Assembly (NCBI GenBank): GCA_036488085.1
Contig: DASXHZ010000033.1
Span: forward strand, 1-13,146
Direction: 5' to 3'
DNA from: DASXHZ01 sp036488085
Lineage (GTDB): Bacteria; Acidobacteriota; Thermoanaerobaculia; Gp7-AA8
DNA: 13,146 bases
In this document: piece by piece, positions 1 to 6,014 of the stretch
Position numbering within the stretch: position 1 is the first letter of the stretch
Layout of the letters: the number at the start of each line of letters is the position of its first letter
Notes under the pieces: generated by a model
Database searches by the model: none
What the model was told of the DNA's origin: nothing
What the model saw: the letters and a program-made list of their open reading frames with translations, nothing else
Program-made: the position numbers and the translations under genes

Positions 1-77
1 AGACAAGAATGTCTGCTCTCCACGTGGAGCGCAGACAAGAAAGTCCTGTCTACAGTGGAGCGCAGACATTCTTGTCT
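1..77. repeat. Dispersed-type repeat with nested mini-hairpins
   Basis: Bases 1-16 and 62-77 are perfect 16-bp inverted copies. Within the element, AGACA...TGTCT hairpins occur three times (1-14, 33-51, 64-77). The block GTGGAGCGCAGACA is repeated directly at 24-37 and 55-68. CTCCACGTGGAG (18-29) is a perfect palindrome. The element lies just after the stop codon of the minus-strand PEP mutase-family gene, so it would form the 3' end of that transcript and could act as a terminator or RNA-stabilising structure, but there is no T-run of the intrinsic type. The left boundary may lie outside the window. It is too short and irregular to be a CRISPR array. Confidence 0.75.
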
Positions 78-83
78 GCGCCG

Positions 84-899
84 TCACGCAAGCATCGCGG
101 CGACGTCGCTCGAGCTGACGGCATCCTTCGTAAACGTGAACGTCCCCTGATCACGCATTTCCTTTGCGGCGCGGAGGAACGCCCCGAGGGCCGCGCGTGC
201 GAGTGCGCCTCCGACGCTGATGCGCTTGACGCCGAGACGGGAGAGGTCCGACAGGTTCAGTGGGATGCCCGGCATCCCCATCAAGACGTTCACTGCGCGA
301 TCGACGGAGCGAACCACGGATGCGATCTCGTCGCGGGTTCGAAGGGCTGGTGCGTAGAGAACATCGGCGCCCGCCTCCTGATACGCCTGCAGGCGCCGGA
401 TCGTGTCGTCGAGATCAGGCTTGCCGACGAGATAGTTCTCCGCCCGCGCCGTCAGCGTGAATGGAAAGGAAAGCGAGTGCGCCGCCTCGGCCGCCGCGCG
501 GATCCGATCGGCAGCTTCGCTGATCTCGTACAGCGGAGAATCGGACCGCTTCGTCGAGTCTTCGATCGAGCCGCCGGCCAGCCCCGCGGCGGCGCCCAGT
601 CGGATCGTCTCAGCGACCGTCTCCGGATCATCGCCGAATCCATGTTCCAGATCGGCGCTCACCGGAAGCGGCGTGGCCGAGGCGATGGCGGCAACGTGCG
701 ACATCATCTGATCGCGGCTGACCGTGTTGTCGAGTTGTCCGATCGAAAACGCATAGCCGGCGCTGGTCGTCGCGAGCGCCTCGAAACCGAGGTGGGCGAG
801 AAGGCGGGCCGTGCCGGCGTCGTATGGATTCGGAATGATGAACGCGGCGTCACGTTGGTGCAGCGCGCGAAAGGCGTTGCCCTTTTCCAGTTGACTCAT
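84..899 (-). CDS. Isocitrate lyase/PEP mutase family protein
   Basis: This 271-residue protein is a predicted cytosolic TIM-barrel enzyme of the isocitrate lyase/phosphoenolpyruvate mutase superfamily, which makes or breaks C-C, C-P or C-O bonds next to a carboxylate. Family landmarks visible are PNPYDAGTARLL (23-34), TTSAGYA (44-50), SADLEHGFG (81-89, with the Mg-binding acids Asp83/Glu85), GGSIEDS (109-115) and TARAE (150-154). The KxCGH catalytic-cysteine loop of true isocitrate and methylisocitrate lyases is absent after SIEDS, so lyase activity on isocitrate or methylisocitrate is unlikely. The substrate cannot be named. The start is supported by GGAG at 905-908, 5 nt upstream. The ATG overlaps the cupin stop codon as ATGA, which implies translational coupling to that gene. 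The length is normal for the non-isocitrate-lyase branch (about 250-290 residues). Confidence 0.9.
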   Translation of the reverse strand: MSQLEKGNAFRALHQRDAAFIIPNPYDAGTARLLAHLGFEALATTSAGYAFSIGQLDNTVSRDQMMSHVAAIASATPLPVSADLEHGFGDDPETVAETIRLGAAAGLAGGSIEDSTKRSDSPLYEISEAADRIRAAAEAAHSLSFPFTLTARAENYLVGKPDLDDTIRRLQAYQEAGADVLYAPALRTRDEIASVVRSVDRAVNVLMGMPGIPLNLSDLSRLGVKRISVGGALARAALGAFLRAAKEMRDQGTFTFTKDAVSSSDVAAMLA

Positions 900-1210
900 T
901 TGAGCTCCAGTACGAGAAACCGCAGCGTCGTGTTGCCGATGTTTTCGATCCAGTGCGTTTGCGGGTCGCGCCAGAGGACCTCGCCCGTCTTCAGCTCGGC
1001 CTCCACCACCCGGCCATCGGCAAAATTGTTGCGGACCGTACCCCCGGCGATGACGTAGGTAACGAACGCCGGGTGCGAATGGATCTGCTCCTTGTCGCCC
1101 GGCTCCAGGACTCCCTCGATCGCACGCACCCGGTTGTTTTCGAGCCTTACGTGCTCCATCGCCGCGTTCACCACCGCCGTATCCATCGAGACCGCGTCGG
1201 ATTCGTTCAT
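896..1210 (-). CDS. Small single-domain cupin protein
   Basis: This 104-residue protein has one cupin beta-barrel. Motif 1 is seen as HSHP (His44, His46) followed by AFVTYVIAGG, but the usual motif-1 glutamate is missing. Motif 2 is seen as G76...P83..H86...N90. Three of the four usual metal ligands are therefore present. The protein resembles small stand-alone cupins of unknown function, and the reaction cannot be assigned. The frame stays open upstream to 1354, but ATG 1210 is chosen because a strong Shine-Dalgarno (GGAGG at 1216-1220, 5 nt spacing) precedes it and because the upstream frame translates only repeat DNA. It is the first gene of a two-gene operon and its stop overlaps the start of the PEP mutase-family gene. 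Cupins beside such enzymes are often accessory or sensing proteins, but that is inference. Confidence 0.87.
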   Translation of the reverse strand: MNESDAVSMDTAVVNAAMEHVRLENNRVRAIEGVLEPGDKEQIHSHPAFVTYVIAGGTVRNNFADGRVVEAELKTGEVLWRDPQTHWIENIGNTTLRFLVLELK

Positions 1211-1220
1211 GGAATCCTCC
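1211..1220 (-). promoter_or_regulatory. Strong ribosome binding site that fixes the cupin start
   Basis: Read on the minus strand, GGAGG (1220-1216) lies 5 nt before ATG 1210, inside a longer GGGAGGA. This decides against the longer open frame that begins at 1354. Confidence 0.8.
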
Positions 1221-1250
1221 CTTCTTCGCGAGAGAGTAGCCGAATCGAGG

Positions 1251-1352
1251 GAGCGGAGAGCGCAGAGCGCGGAGCGCAGAGCGCAGATGCGGATAACGGA
1301 TAACGTCCCCGTTCCCCGAGTAACGAGTAACGAATCACCAGTAACGAAATAC
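1251..1352. repeat. Heptamer-periodic tandem repeats between divergent genes
   Basis: Two adjoining tracts have a 7-bp period. GAGCGCA-type units run from 1251 to 1285 (five units with one- or two-base changes), then GATGCGG, ATAACGG and ATAACGT follow in register to 1306. After a short spacer (1307-1317), GAGTAAC is present at 1318 and 1325, then GAATCAC, CAGTAAC and GAAATAC continue in register to 1352. The tract fills most of the gap between the minus-strand cupin operon and the plus-strand M20 gene, so it contains or displaces both promoters. It resembles in period the short tandemly repeated heptamers described in cyanobacteria; relatedness is not implied. Confidence 0.8.
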
Positions 1353-1355
1353 AAT
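1350..1355 (+). promoter_or_regulatory. Possible -10 element of the M20 peptidase gene
   Basis: TACAAT (1350-1355) matches the sigma-70 -10 consensus in five of six bases and lies 10 nt before the ATG. It would give a very short leader or a leaderless mRNA, which fits the lack of a Shine-Dalgarno before 1366. No -35 box is visible at the expected spacing, so this is weak. Confidence 0.3.
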
Positions 1356-1365
1356 CCCGCGCGCC

Positions 1366-2733
1366 ATGAAGCTCGAGAAGAAAGATCTCATGCGTTGGGC
1401 CGCCTCGCAGCGCGACGAATTCGAGTCGACGCTGAAGGAGCTCGTCGAGACGCAGTCCGTATCTGCCGACCCCGACCGCAAGGACGACATCCGCCGCGCC
1501 GCCGACCTCGCCGCGAACAAGATTCGCGAGCTGGGAGGCGAGGCGAGCGTCCTCGAGACCGCGGGCTACCCGCTCGTCCACGGCCGCTTCGCGCTCGACA
1601 AGAACGCGCCGACCGTCACCGTCTACAACCACCTCGACGTCCAACCGGCGTCGAAAGAGACCGAGCCGTGGAGGAGCGATCCGTTCGTCTTCACGAAAGA
1701 GGGCGACCGCTACTTTGGCCGCGGCACCACCGACGACAAGGGTCCCGCCCTCACCGCGCTCTGGGGCATCCAGGCGGCGCGCGAGGCCGGCGTCCGGGCG
1801 AATATGAACGTGCTGTGGGAGCTGGAAGAGGAGATCGGCTCGCCGAACTTCGACAGCGGCATCCGGGAGCACGCGAAGAAGCTCGCCACCGATCACGTCG
1901 TCGTCAGCGACACCATCTGGGTCTCGCGCCAGCGTCCCGCATGTCCCGCCGGCCTCCGCGGCCTGCAGGGCTTCGAGCTGTCGCTGAAGACCGGCGAGAC
2001 CGACCAGCACTCCGGCACCACCGGCGGCGCCGCGCGCAACCCGCTCGGTGAGCTGATGCAGCTCGTTTCCGAGATGTACGACGCGAAGAGCGGCAAGGTG
2101 AAGATCAAAGGCTTCTACGACGACGTCGTGCCGCCGTCGAAGCGCGAGCTCGCCGACTTCCGTGACTCCGGCTTCACGATCCGGCAATTCAAGAAGGACC
2201 ATCTCTTCAAGTCGATCCGCATCGAGGATCCGGTCGACGTCATGAAGCGGATCTGGGCGTGGCCGACGTTCGAGGTCCACGGCATGACCGGCGGCTACAC
2301 GGGGCCGGGGATCAAGACCGTCATCCCTCCCGACGCGACCGTGAAGATCTCCTGCCGCCTCGTGCCGGACCAGGAGCCGAAGAAGATCCTGAAGCTCGTG
2401 AAGGACTTCGTGAAGCAGCGGAACCCCGACGTGAAGGTGATCCCCGAGGCGGCGATGTTGCCGTACAAAGCGCCGACCGAAGGGGCTCTGGCGGACGCGG
2501 TGCGCGACGCGATGAAGTTCGCGTTCGGCCGCGAGCCGGTATTCGTCCGCGAGGGCGGCTCGATCGGCGCCGTGGTTTCGATGGAGAAAATCCTCCGCTG
2601 CCCCGTCCTCTTCCTCGGCCTCTCACTCCCCGAGCACGGCTACCACGCCCCGAACGAGAACTTCGACTGGGCGCAAGCCAGCGGCGGGATGGTGGCCTTC
2701 GCGAAGTACTTCTCGAACGTGTCGAAGCTGTAG
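1366..2733 (+). CDS. M20 family metallopeptidase (dipeptidase/carboxypeptidase type)
   Basis: This 455-residue enzyme is a two-zinc hydrolase of the M20 clan (ArgE/DapE/ACY1/CPG2 type) that cleaves dipeptides or N-acyl amino acids. The metal and catalytic set is complete: YNHLDVQP (His89, Asp91), GRGTTDDKG (bridging Asp123), EEEIGS (catalytic Glu155, metal Glu156), VVSDT (Asp182) and YHAPNE (His427). The dimerisation/lid domain runs roughly 195-310, with His215 in DQHSG as the residue contributed across the dimer. No signal peptide is seen, so it is probably cytosolic. The length and the YxHxDVQP motif fit the carnosinase-like dipeptidase branch, but the exact substrate cannot be read from sequence. 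ATG 1366 has no clear Shine-Dalgarno. The gene stands alone, divergent from the cupin operon and convergent with the HTH-citrate synthase (20-bp gap). Confidence 0.93.
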   Translation: MKLEKKDLMRWAASQRDEFESTLKELVETQSVSADPDRKDDIRRAADLAANKIRELGGEASVLETAGYPLVHGRFALDKNAPTVTVYNHLDVQPASKETEPWRSDPFVFTKEGDRYFGRGTTDDKGPALTALWGIQAAREAGVRANMNVLWELEEEIGSPNFDSGIREHAKKLATDHVVVSDTIWVSRQRPACPAGLRGLQGFELSLKTGETDQHSGTTGGAARNPLGELMQLVSEMYDAKSGKVKIKGFYDDVVPPSKRELADFRDSGFTIRQFKKDHLFKSIRIEDPVDVMKRIWAWPTFEVHGMTGGYTGPGIKTVIPPDATVKISCRLVPDQEPKKILKLVKDFVKQRNPDVKVIPEAAMLPYKAPTEGALADAVRDAMKFAFGREPVFVREGGSIGAVVSMEKILRCPVLFLGLSLPEHGYHAPNENFDWAQASGGMVAFAKYFSNVSKL

Positions 2734-2753
2734 GATTTACTTCAAAAACAAAC

Positions 2754-3953
2754 CTAAGGCATCTCCCCGATGTACCTTGCCCGCGGCCGGATGATCTCGT
2801 TCCGCGCGTACTGCTCGATGGCGTGGCCGATCCAGCCGATGGTGCGGCCGATGGCGAAGAGGGTCAGGGGGGCGGCGGGCGGGAGGCGGAGGACGCGCGC
2901 TAACGCGACGAGCGCGAAGTCGACGGTGGGCCGTTCGCCGAGGAGCTCGTTGCCGGCTTGCGCGACTTCGGTGGCGAATGCGAGCTCGGGCGATTTACCG
3001 AAGTGATTGCGCATCAGGGCGAAGATCGTCGCCGCGCGCGGGTCGCCTTGCGGATAGAGCGGGTGGCCGAAGCCGTCGATCGTCTCGCCGCGCCGGAGCC
3101 GTTCCGCTAACGCGTCACGGACGCTCCCACGCTTGCGGCGGAGCGACGACAGCATCTCCTCCACGCGCACCGTGATGCCGCCATGCTTCGAGCCTTCCAT
3201 CGCCGCGAGCCCGGCGAGGACGACGTTGTACGGATTCGAGCCGGCCGAGGCAACGCAGCGGGCGGTGAAGGAAGAGACGTTCAGCTCGTGGTCGGCGCAG
3301 AGGATGAGCGCCGCGCGGATGAGCGTCGCGGCCTGTTTCGACTTTGGCGCCCACGCGTGTGCCAGCGTCTCTTCGATCGTATCGGCGAGGTCGGGCGTCT
3401 CCGCGGCGACGCTCGCGAGCAGATTGATGATCCGCCAGCCGCACTGCGCGACCGCATGCGGCCGGACGTCGTATGCGAGCGCGTCGCGAGCACCGACCAG
3501 CGCCACGACCGACTGCGCGCGCGAAATGAACGGGAGCTGATCGACGGCGCGCGCGCCGGAGACGACGTGCAGTTGCGTGTCGGCGACGTTCGCGTCGAAC
3601 GAGCCGCTCCAGATCAGCGATGCCACCTCTTCGATCGACCGCGTCCCCGCCAGCTCCGTCGCGTCGTGTCCGCGGTAGTAGAGCTTTCCGTTGGCGATGA
3701 GCGTGATCGCCGACTCGAGGATCGGCAGCCCCCACTGCAGCGCGTGGCTCGCCGCCTTCTCCGGATCGCGGCGCTCTTCGTTCCGGCGCTTGAGCCGCTC
3801 GACGTCCTCGCGCGAGTACCGCCGTTCCCTCGTTTTCCCCGCCCGCGCCTCGGAACGGATGAATCCGCGGCTGACGTACGCATAGAGCGTCGAGCGGTTG
3901 ATCCCGAGGGATTTCGACGCCTCTGCGGCCGTCATCCAAGTCTGATCTTTCAT
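2754..3953 (-). CDS. Citrate synthase-family protein with N-terminal helix-turn-helix
   Basis: This 399-residue protein has two parts. Residues 5-60 form a MerR/excisionase-like winged helix-turn-helix (MTAAEASKSLGI, then NRSTLYAYVSRGFI, with a basic RRYSREDVERLKRR wing). Residues 70-399 form a citrate synthase fold. Active-site positions are kept: His222 (HELNVSSFTAR), His257 (GSKHGG), His297 (GFGHPLY), Asp345 (TVDFAL), Arg370 and the C-terminal RPRARYIG. It may therefore condense acetyl-CoA with oxaloacetate (or a related acyl-CoA/ketoacid pair) and also bind DNA. HTH-bearing citrate synthase homologues are a known but little-studied subfamily. The frame is open far upstream to 5036 only because it runs antisense to the neighbouring gene. 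ATG 3953 is chosen because it begins the HTH, although no clear Shine-Dalgarno is seen. The gene is divergent from the second citrate synthase. Confidence 0.9.
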   Translation of the reverse strand: MKDQTWMTAAEASKSLGINRSTLYAYVSRGFIRSEARAGKTRERRYSREDVERLKRRNEERRDPEKAASHALQWGLPILESAITLIANGKLYYRGHDATELAGTRSIEEVASLIWSGSFDANVADTQLHVVSGARAVDQLPFISRAQSVVALVGARDALAYDVRPHAVAQCGWRIINLLASVAAETPDLADTIEETLAHAWAPKSKQAATLIRAALILCADHELNVSSFTARCVASAGSNPYNVVLAGLAAMEGSKHGGITVRVEEMLSSLRRKRGSVRDALAERLRRGETIDGFGHPLYPQGDPRAATIFALMRNHFGKSPELAFATEVAQAGNELLGERPTVDFALVALARVLRLPPAAPLTLFAIGRTIGWIGHAIEQYARNEIIRPRARYIGEMP

Positions 3954-4010
3954 GATGTTGATTGCGGAATCAATATTGACGAGATCATACACCGGACGTA
4001 GTTTCGCTGC
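3954..4010. promoter_or_regulatory. Divergent promoter/operator region between citrate synthase genes
   Basis: This 57-bp gap is richer in AT than the flanking genes and holds two overlapping palindromes. TTGATT-GCGG-AATCAA spans 3958-3973 and TCAATATTGA spans 3970-3979, giving alternating TTGA/TCAA/TTGA half-sites. On the plus strand TTGACG (3976-3981) resembles a -35 box. On the minus strand TATGAT (3989-3984) resembles a -10 box. Partners for either box are poor. The palindromes overlap both putative start regions, as an operator would. Binding by the HTH of the adjacent citrate synthase is inference. Confidence 0.5.
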
Positions 4011-5087
4011 ATGAACAATCGTGGACTGGAAGGTGTCGTCGCCGCCGAAACGAAGCTGAGCCATGTCGACGGCGAGCGCGGCGAGTTGATCGTCGCCGGC
4101 TACCGCATCGACGACCTCGCGCCGAATGCAACGTTCGAGGAGACGGTGTGGCTGCTTTGGAACGGCGAACTGCCGAACGAGCGAGAACTGACGATCTTTC
4201 GCCGTGCACTCGCTTCCCGGCGCGAGTGCGGAGTTCCGCGCGACCTCGGCGTCGCACCGCTCGACGCCATCCGGATGCTCCTTCCGCCGGGCAACGATCC
4301 GTTGGACATTGTCGCGAAGTTCCCGACCATCGTCGCGGCGGTATGGCGGCTGTCGCGCGGCGACGAGCCGATTGCGCCGGATCCGCATCTCAGGCACGCC
4401 GCGAACTATCTGTACATGCTGACGGGCGAGGTGCCGGCCGCGGAGAAGGTGCGTGCGCTCGAGACGTACCTGAACACCGTCGTCGACCACGGCCTCAACG
4501 CCTCGACGTTCACCGCGCGCGTGATCACGTCGACCGGCAGCGATCTCGTCTCGGCGGTCGTCGGTGCGGTCGGCGCGTTGAAAGGGCCGCTGCACGGCGG
4601 GGCGCCGGGACCGGCGCTCGACATGGTGTTCGAGATCGGCGAGGCGTCGCGCGCCGAGGCGTACCTGCGGAAGAAGATCGAGGCAGGGGAGAAACTGATG
4701 GGCTTCGGCCACCGTGTCTACAAGGTCCGCGACCCGCGCGCCGACGTCCTCGCCGCGGCGGCGGAGCGGATGTTTGCTGCCGTCGATCTGCAACGCGGCG
4801 ACCGGTCGCTCTACGCCCTCGCCCGTGCCGTCGAGTCTGAGGCGCTGAGGCTCCTCGAAGAATACAAGCCGGGACGCCGCCTCCAGACGAATGTCGAGTT
4901 CTACACCGCGTTGCTTTTGCACGGGATCGGGCTCGAGGTCCCGCTCTTCACGCCGACGTTCGCGGTCAGCCGCGTCGCCGGCTGGATAGCCCATTGCCTC
5001 GAACAACGCGCCGAAAATCGACTCATCCGCCCGCAATCGCAGTACGTCGGCCCTCGGGATCGTACCTGGACCCTCTCAGTGGTGTAA
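4011..5087 (+). CDS. Citrate synthase (citrate/2-methylcitrate synthase family)
   Basis: This 358-residue protein is a short type-II-like citrate synthase that condenses acetyl-CoA and oxaloacetate at the entry of the TCA cycle; a 2-methylcitrate synthase role cannot be excluded. It shows DHGLNASTFTAR (His160), GPLHGG (His195), MGFGHRVYKVRDPRA (His234), FAVSRVAGWIAHCLEQ (Arg320) and LIRPQSQYVG (Arg340). The usual catalytic aspartate of the NVDFY motif is glutamate here (NVEFY, Glu296), a substitution I believe occurs in some citrate synthase clades. The start lies 57 bp from the divergent HTH-citrate synthase. No strong Shine-Dalgarno is visible and no better upstream start exists in the gap. 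The two paralogues share the core fold but differ in length, the HTH and the acid residue, so they are not a recent duplication. Confidence 0.93.
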   Translation: MNNRGLEGVVAAETKLSHVDGERGELIVAGYRIDDLAPNATFEETVWLLWNGELPNERELTIFRRALASRRECGVPRDLGVAPLDAIRMLLPPGNDPLDIVAKFPTIVAAVWRLSRGDEPIAPDPHLRHAANYLYMLTGEVPAAEKVRALETYLNTVVDHGLNASTFTARVITSTGSDLVSAVVGAVGALKGPLHGGAPGPALDMVFEIGEASRAEAYLRKKIEAGEKLMGFGHRVYKVRDPRADVLAAAAERMFAAVDLQRGDRSLYALARAVESEALRLLEEYKPGRRLQTNVEFYTALLLHGIGLEVPLFTPTFAVSRVAGWIAHCLEQRAENRLIRPQSQYVGPRDRTWTLSVV

Positions 5088-5105
5088 CACGGCTGACACC
5101 GCTTT

Positions 5106-5135
5106 CTGACGCTGGCACCCCGCGTCGCATATGAT
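5106..5135 (+). promoter_or_regulatory. Probable promoter of the RRM protein gene
   Basis: CTGACG (5106-5111) and TATGAT (5130-5135) are separated by 18 bp and resemble sigma-70 -35 and -10 boxes. Transcription would start near 5142, leaving a leader of about 65 nt before ATG 5207. Confidence 0.4.
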
Positions 5136-5147
5136 TTCGTGGCGCAG

Positions 5148-5190
5148 GCTCGCGCTTTGCGAGTGCTACGTTCGTGAACGGAATCCGTTC
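5148..5190 (+). promoter_or_regulatory. Structured 5' leader of the RRM protein gene
   Basis: CTCGC (5149-5153) pairs with GCGAG (5159-5163) around a 5-nt loop. Next, CGTTC (5169-5173), GAACG (5176-5180) and CGTTC (5186-5190) form three alternating arms. The middle arm can pair with the first, or as GAACGG (5176-5181) with CCGTTC (5185-5190), but not with both. Such mutually exclusive stems just before a start codon could make translation temperature- or protein-sensitive. This is inference from pairing only. Confidence 0.4.
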
Positions 5191-5206
5191 GCAGAAAGTG
5201 ATTGAG

Positions 5207-5680
5207 ATGGGATCGAAGGTTTTCGTAGGAAATCTGGACTTCAACACCACCAAGACCGAAGTTCAGACACTGTTTTCTGAAGTCGGCGAGATCCGCGACG
5301 TGTTTCTTCCGACTGACCGCGAAAGCGGCCGGCCGCGCGGATTCGCATTCGTCGAGTTCGCGAACGACGCCGACGCGGCGAAGGCGATTGAAAAATTCAA
5401 CGGTTATCAACTGAGTGGCCGCGCCCTGCGCGTCAACGCTGCAGATGACCGGCCGCGAACCGGTACCCGGCCGGGCGGTGGCGGCGGCGGCTTTGCGGGC
5501 CGCGGCGGCTACGGCGGAGGCGGTGGCGGCGGATACGCCGGTGGCGGCGGTGGCGGGGGCGGCGACTTCGGCGGGGGTGGTGGTGGCGGAGGCGGCGACT
5601 ACTACGGTGGCGACCGGTTCCCCTCGTCGAAACCGAAGGGAAGCCGCCGCAATATCCGAGGCAAGAAGCGCAGCCTCTAG
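5207..5680 (+). CDS. Glycine-rich RRM RNA-binding protein
   Basis: This 157-residue cytosolic protein binds single-stranded RNA. Residues 3-78 form one RNA recognition motif with RNP2 (VFVGNL, 5-10) and RNP1 (RGFAFVEF, 44-51, with both aromatic positions). Residues 90-135 are a glycine-rich tail broken by Tyr, Phe and Asp (YGG, DFGG, DYYGG). The end is basic (KPKGSRRNIRGKKRS). The arrangement matches bacterial Rbp proteins, which are cold-induced in cyanobacteria. A GTG at 5174 would add 11 residues, but ATG 5207 is preferred because it starts right at the first RRM strand and because the GTG lies inside the leader stems. The Shine-Dalgarno is weak. The gene leads a same-strand cassette with a small membrane protein and a response regulator. 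The low-complexity tail may vary in length between strains. Confidence 0.92.
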   Translation: MGSKVFVGNLDFNTTKTEVQTLFSEVGEIRDVFLPTDRESGRPRGFAFVEFANDADAAKAIEKFNGYQLSGRALRVNAADDRPRTGTRPGGGGGGFAGRGGYGGGGGGGYAGGGGGGGGDFGGGGGGGGGDYYGGDRFPSSKPKGSRRNIRGKKRSL

Positions 5681-5693
5681 CTCCTGCAACCAT

Positions 5694-5720
5694 CGATTGG
5701 GGATCGCGTATCTCCAATCG
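5694..5720 (+). promoter_or_regulatory. Intercistronic hairpin touching the next gene's ribosome binding site
   Basis: CGATTGG (5694-5700) pairs with CCAATCG (5714-5720). The stem extends inward by one G-U and two or three further pairs, for about 10-11 pairs with a small loop. It starts 13 nt after the RRM stop. Its last base is the first G of GGAGG (5720-5724), the Shine-Dalgarno of the next gene. No T-run follows, so it is not a classical terminator. It could stabilise the upstream mRNA or tune translation downstream. Confidence 0.55.
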
Positions 5721-5731
5721 GAGGTCGCACG

Positions 5732-6007
5732 ATGTTCACTCTGATGGCGTTCTTCGGCATTCTGATGATCGGCGCGGCCATACTCGCCGCGATCGTTGTC
5801 ATGGCGATCGCGGCGAAGGTCGCCGTGCACGTCGTCCTCTTGCCGATCAAGCTCCTCCTCTTTCCGATCTTTGCAGTGGTACTGATCGTGAAGTTAGCGG
5901 TGCTGATGGCAGTGGGGGCGGTGGTCTTCGCGGTGCTGGTGCCGATTGCGGTGCTCTGCGCGATTTGCGCGGCGCCGTTCGTGCTCGCCGCGATGGCCTT
6001 CGGATAG
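5732..6007 (+). CDS. Small very hydrophobic membrane protein, function unknown
   Basis: This 91-residue protein consists almost wholly of Ala, Val, Leu, Ile, Phe and Met. Three hydrophobic stretches are visible (about 3-28, 31-55 and 57-88), with isolated charges only at Lys29, His33, Lys40 and Lys54, so two to three membrane-spanning helices are likely. No family is recognised and no catalytic motif is present. The start is well supported by GGAGG at 5720-5724, 7 nt before the ATG. The stop codon lies 7 nt before the response regulator start and overlaps its Shine-Dalgarno, which implies co-translation with it. The protein could be a membrane anchor or a stress-response membrane peptide, but the sequence shows no more than its location. 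The frame is real in view of the ribosome binding site, the tight spacing and the coherent hydrophobic pattern. Confidence 0.75.
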   Translation: MFTLMAFFGILMIGAAILAAIVVMAIAAKVAVHVVLLPIKLLLFPIFAVVLIVKLAVLMAVGAVVFAVLVPIAVLCAICAAPFVLAAMAFG

Positions 6008-6014
6008 GAGCCTG

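Noticed and set aside
1..77. CRISPR array
   Set aside because: The repeat units are short and palindromic, spacers are not unique 30-40 bp pieces, and no cas gene is present.
9..1058. A 349-codon open frame on the plus strand opposite the PEP mutase-family and cupin genes
   Set aside because: It is antisense to two genes with clear motifs and ribosome binding sites, is Arg-rich, and matches no recognisable fold. Long antisense frames are expected at this GC content.
2754..5036. A 760-residue version of the HTH-citrate synthase
   Set aside because: The extra 361 residues lie antisense to the second citrate synthase and have no domain. The HTH begins right after ATG 3953.
84..5087. A methylcitrate cycle locus (PrpB-like lyase plus PrpC-like synthase)
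   Set aside because: The PEP mutase-family protein lacks the methylisocitrate lyase cysteine loop, no prpD or acnD is present, and the genes are in different transcription units.
5174..5206. GTG start that adds 11 residues to the RRM protein
   Set aside because: The GTG lies in the loop between leader stems, has no Shine-Dalgarno, and adds residues outside the RRM. ATG 5207 fits the domain edge.
5473..5610. Possible separate Gly/Ala-coding or antisense gene in the GC-rich tail of the RRM gene
   Set aside because: Open frames here are products of the GGC/GGT-rich repeat and show no start signal or domain of their own.
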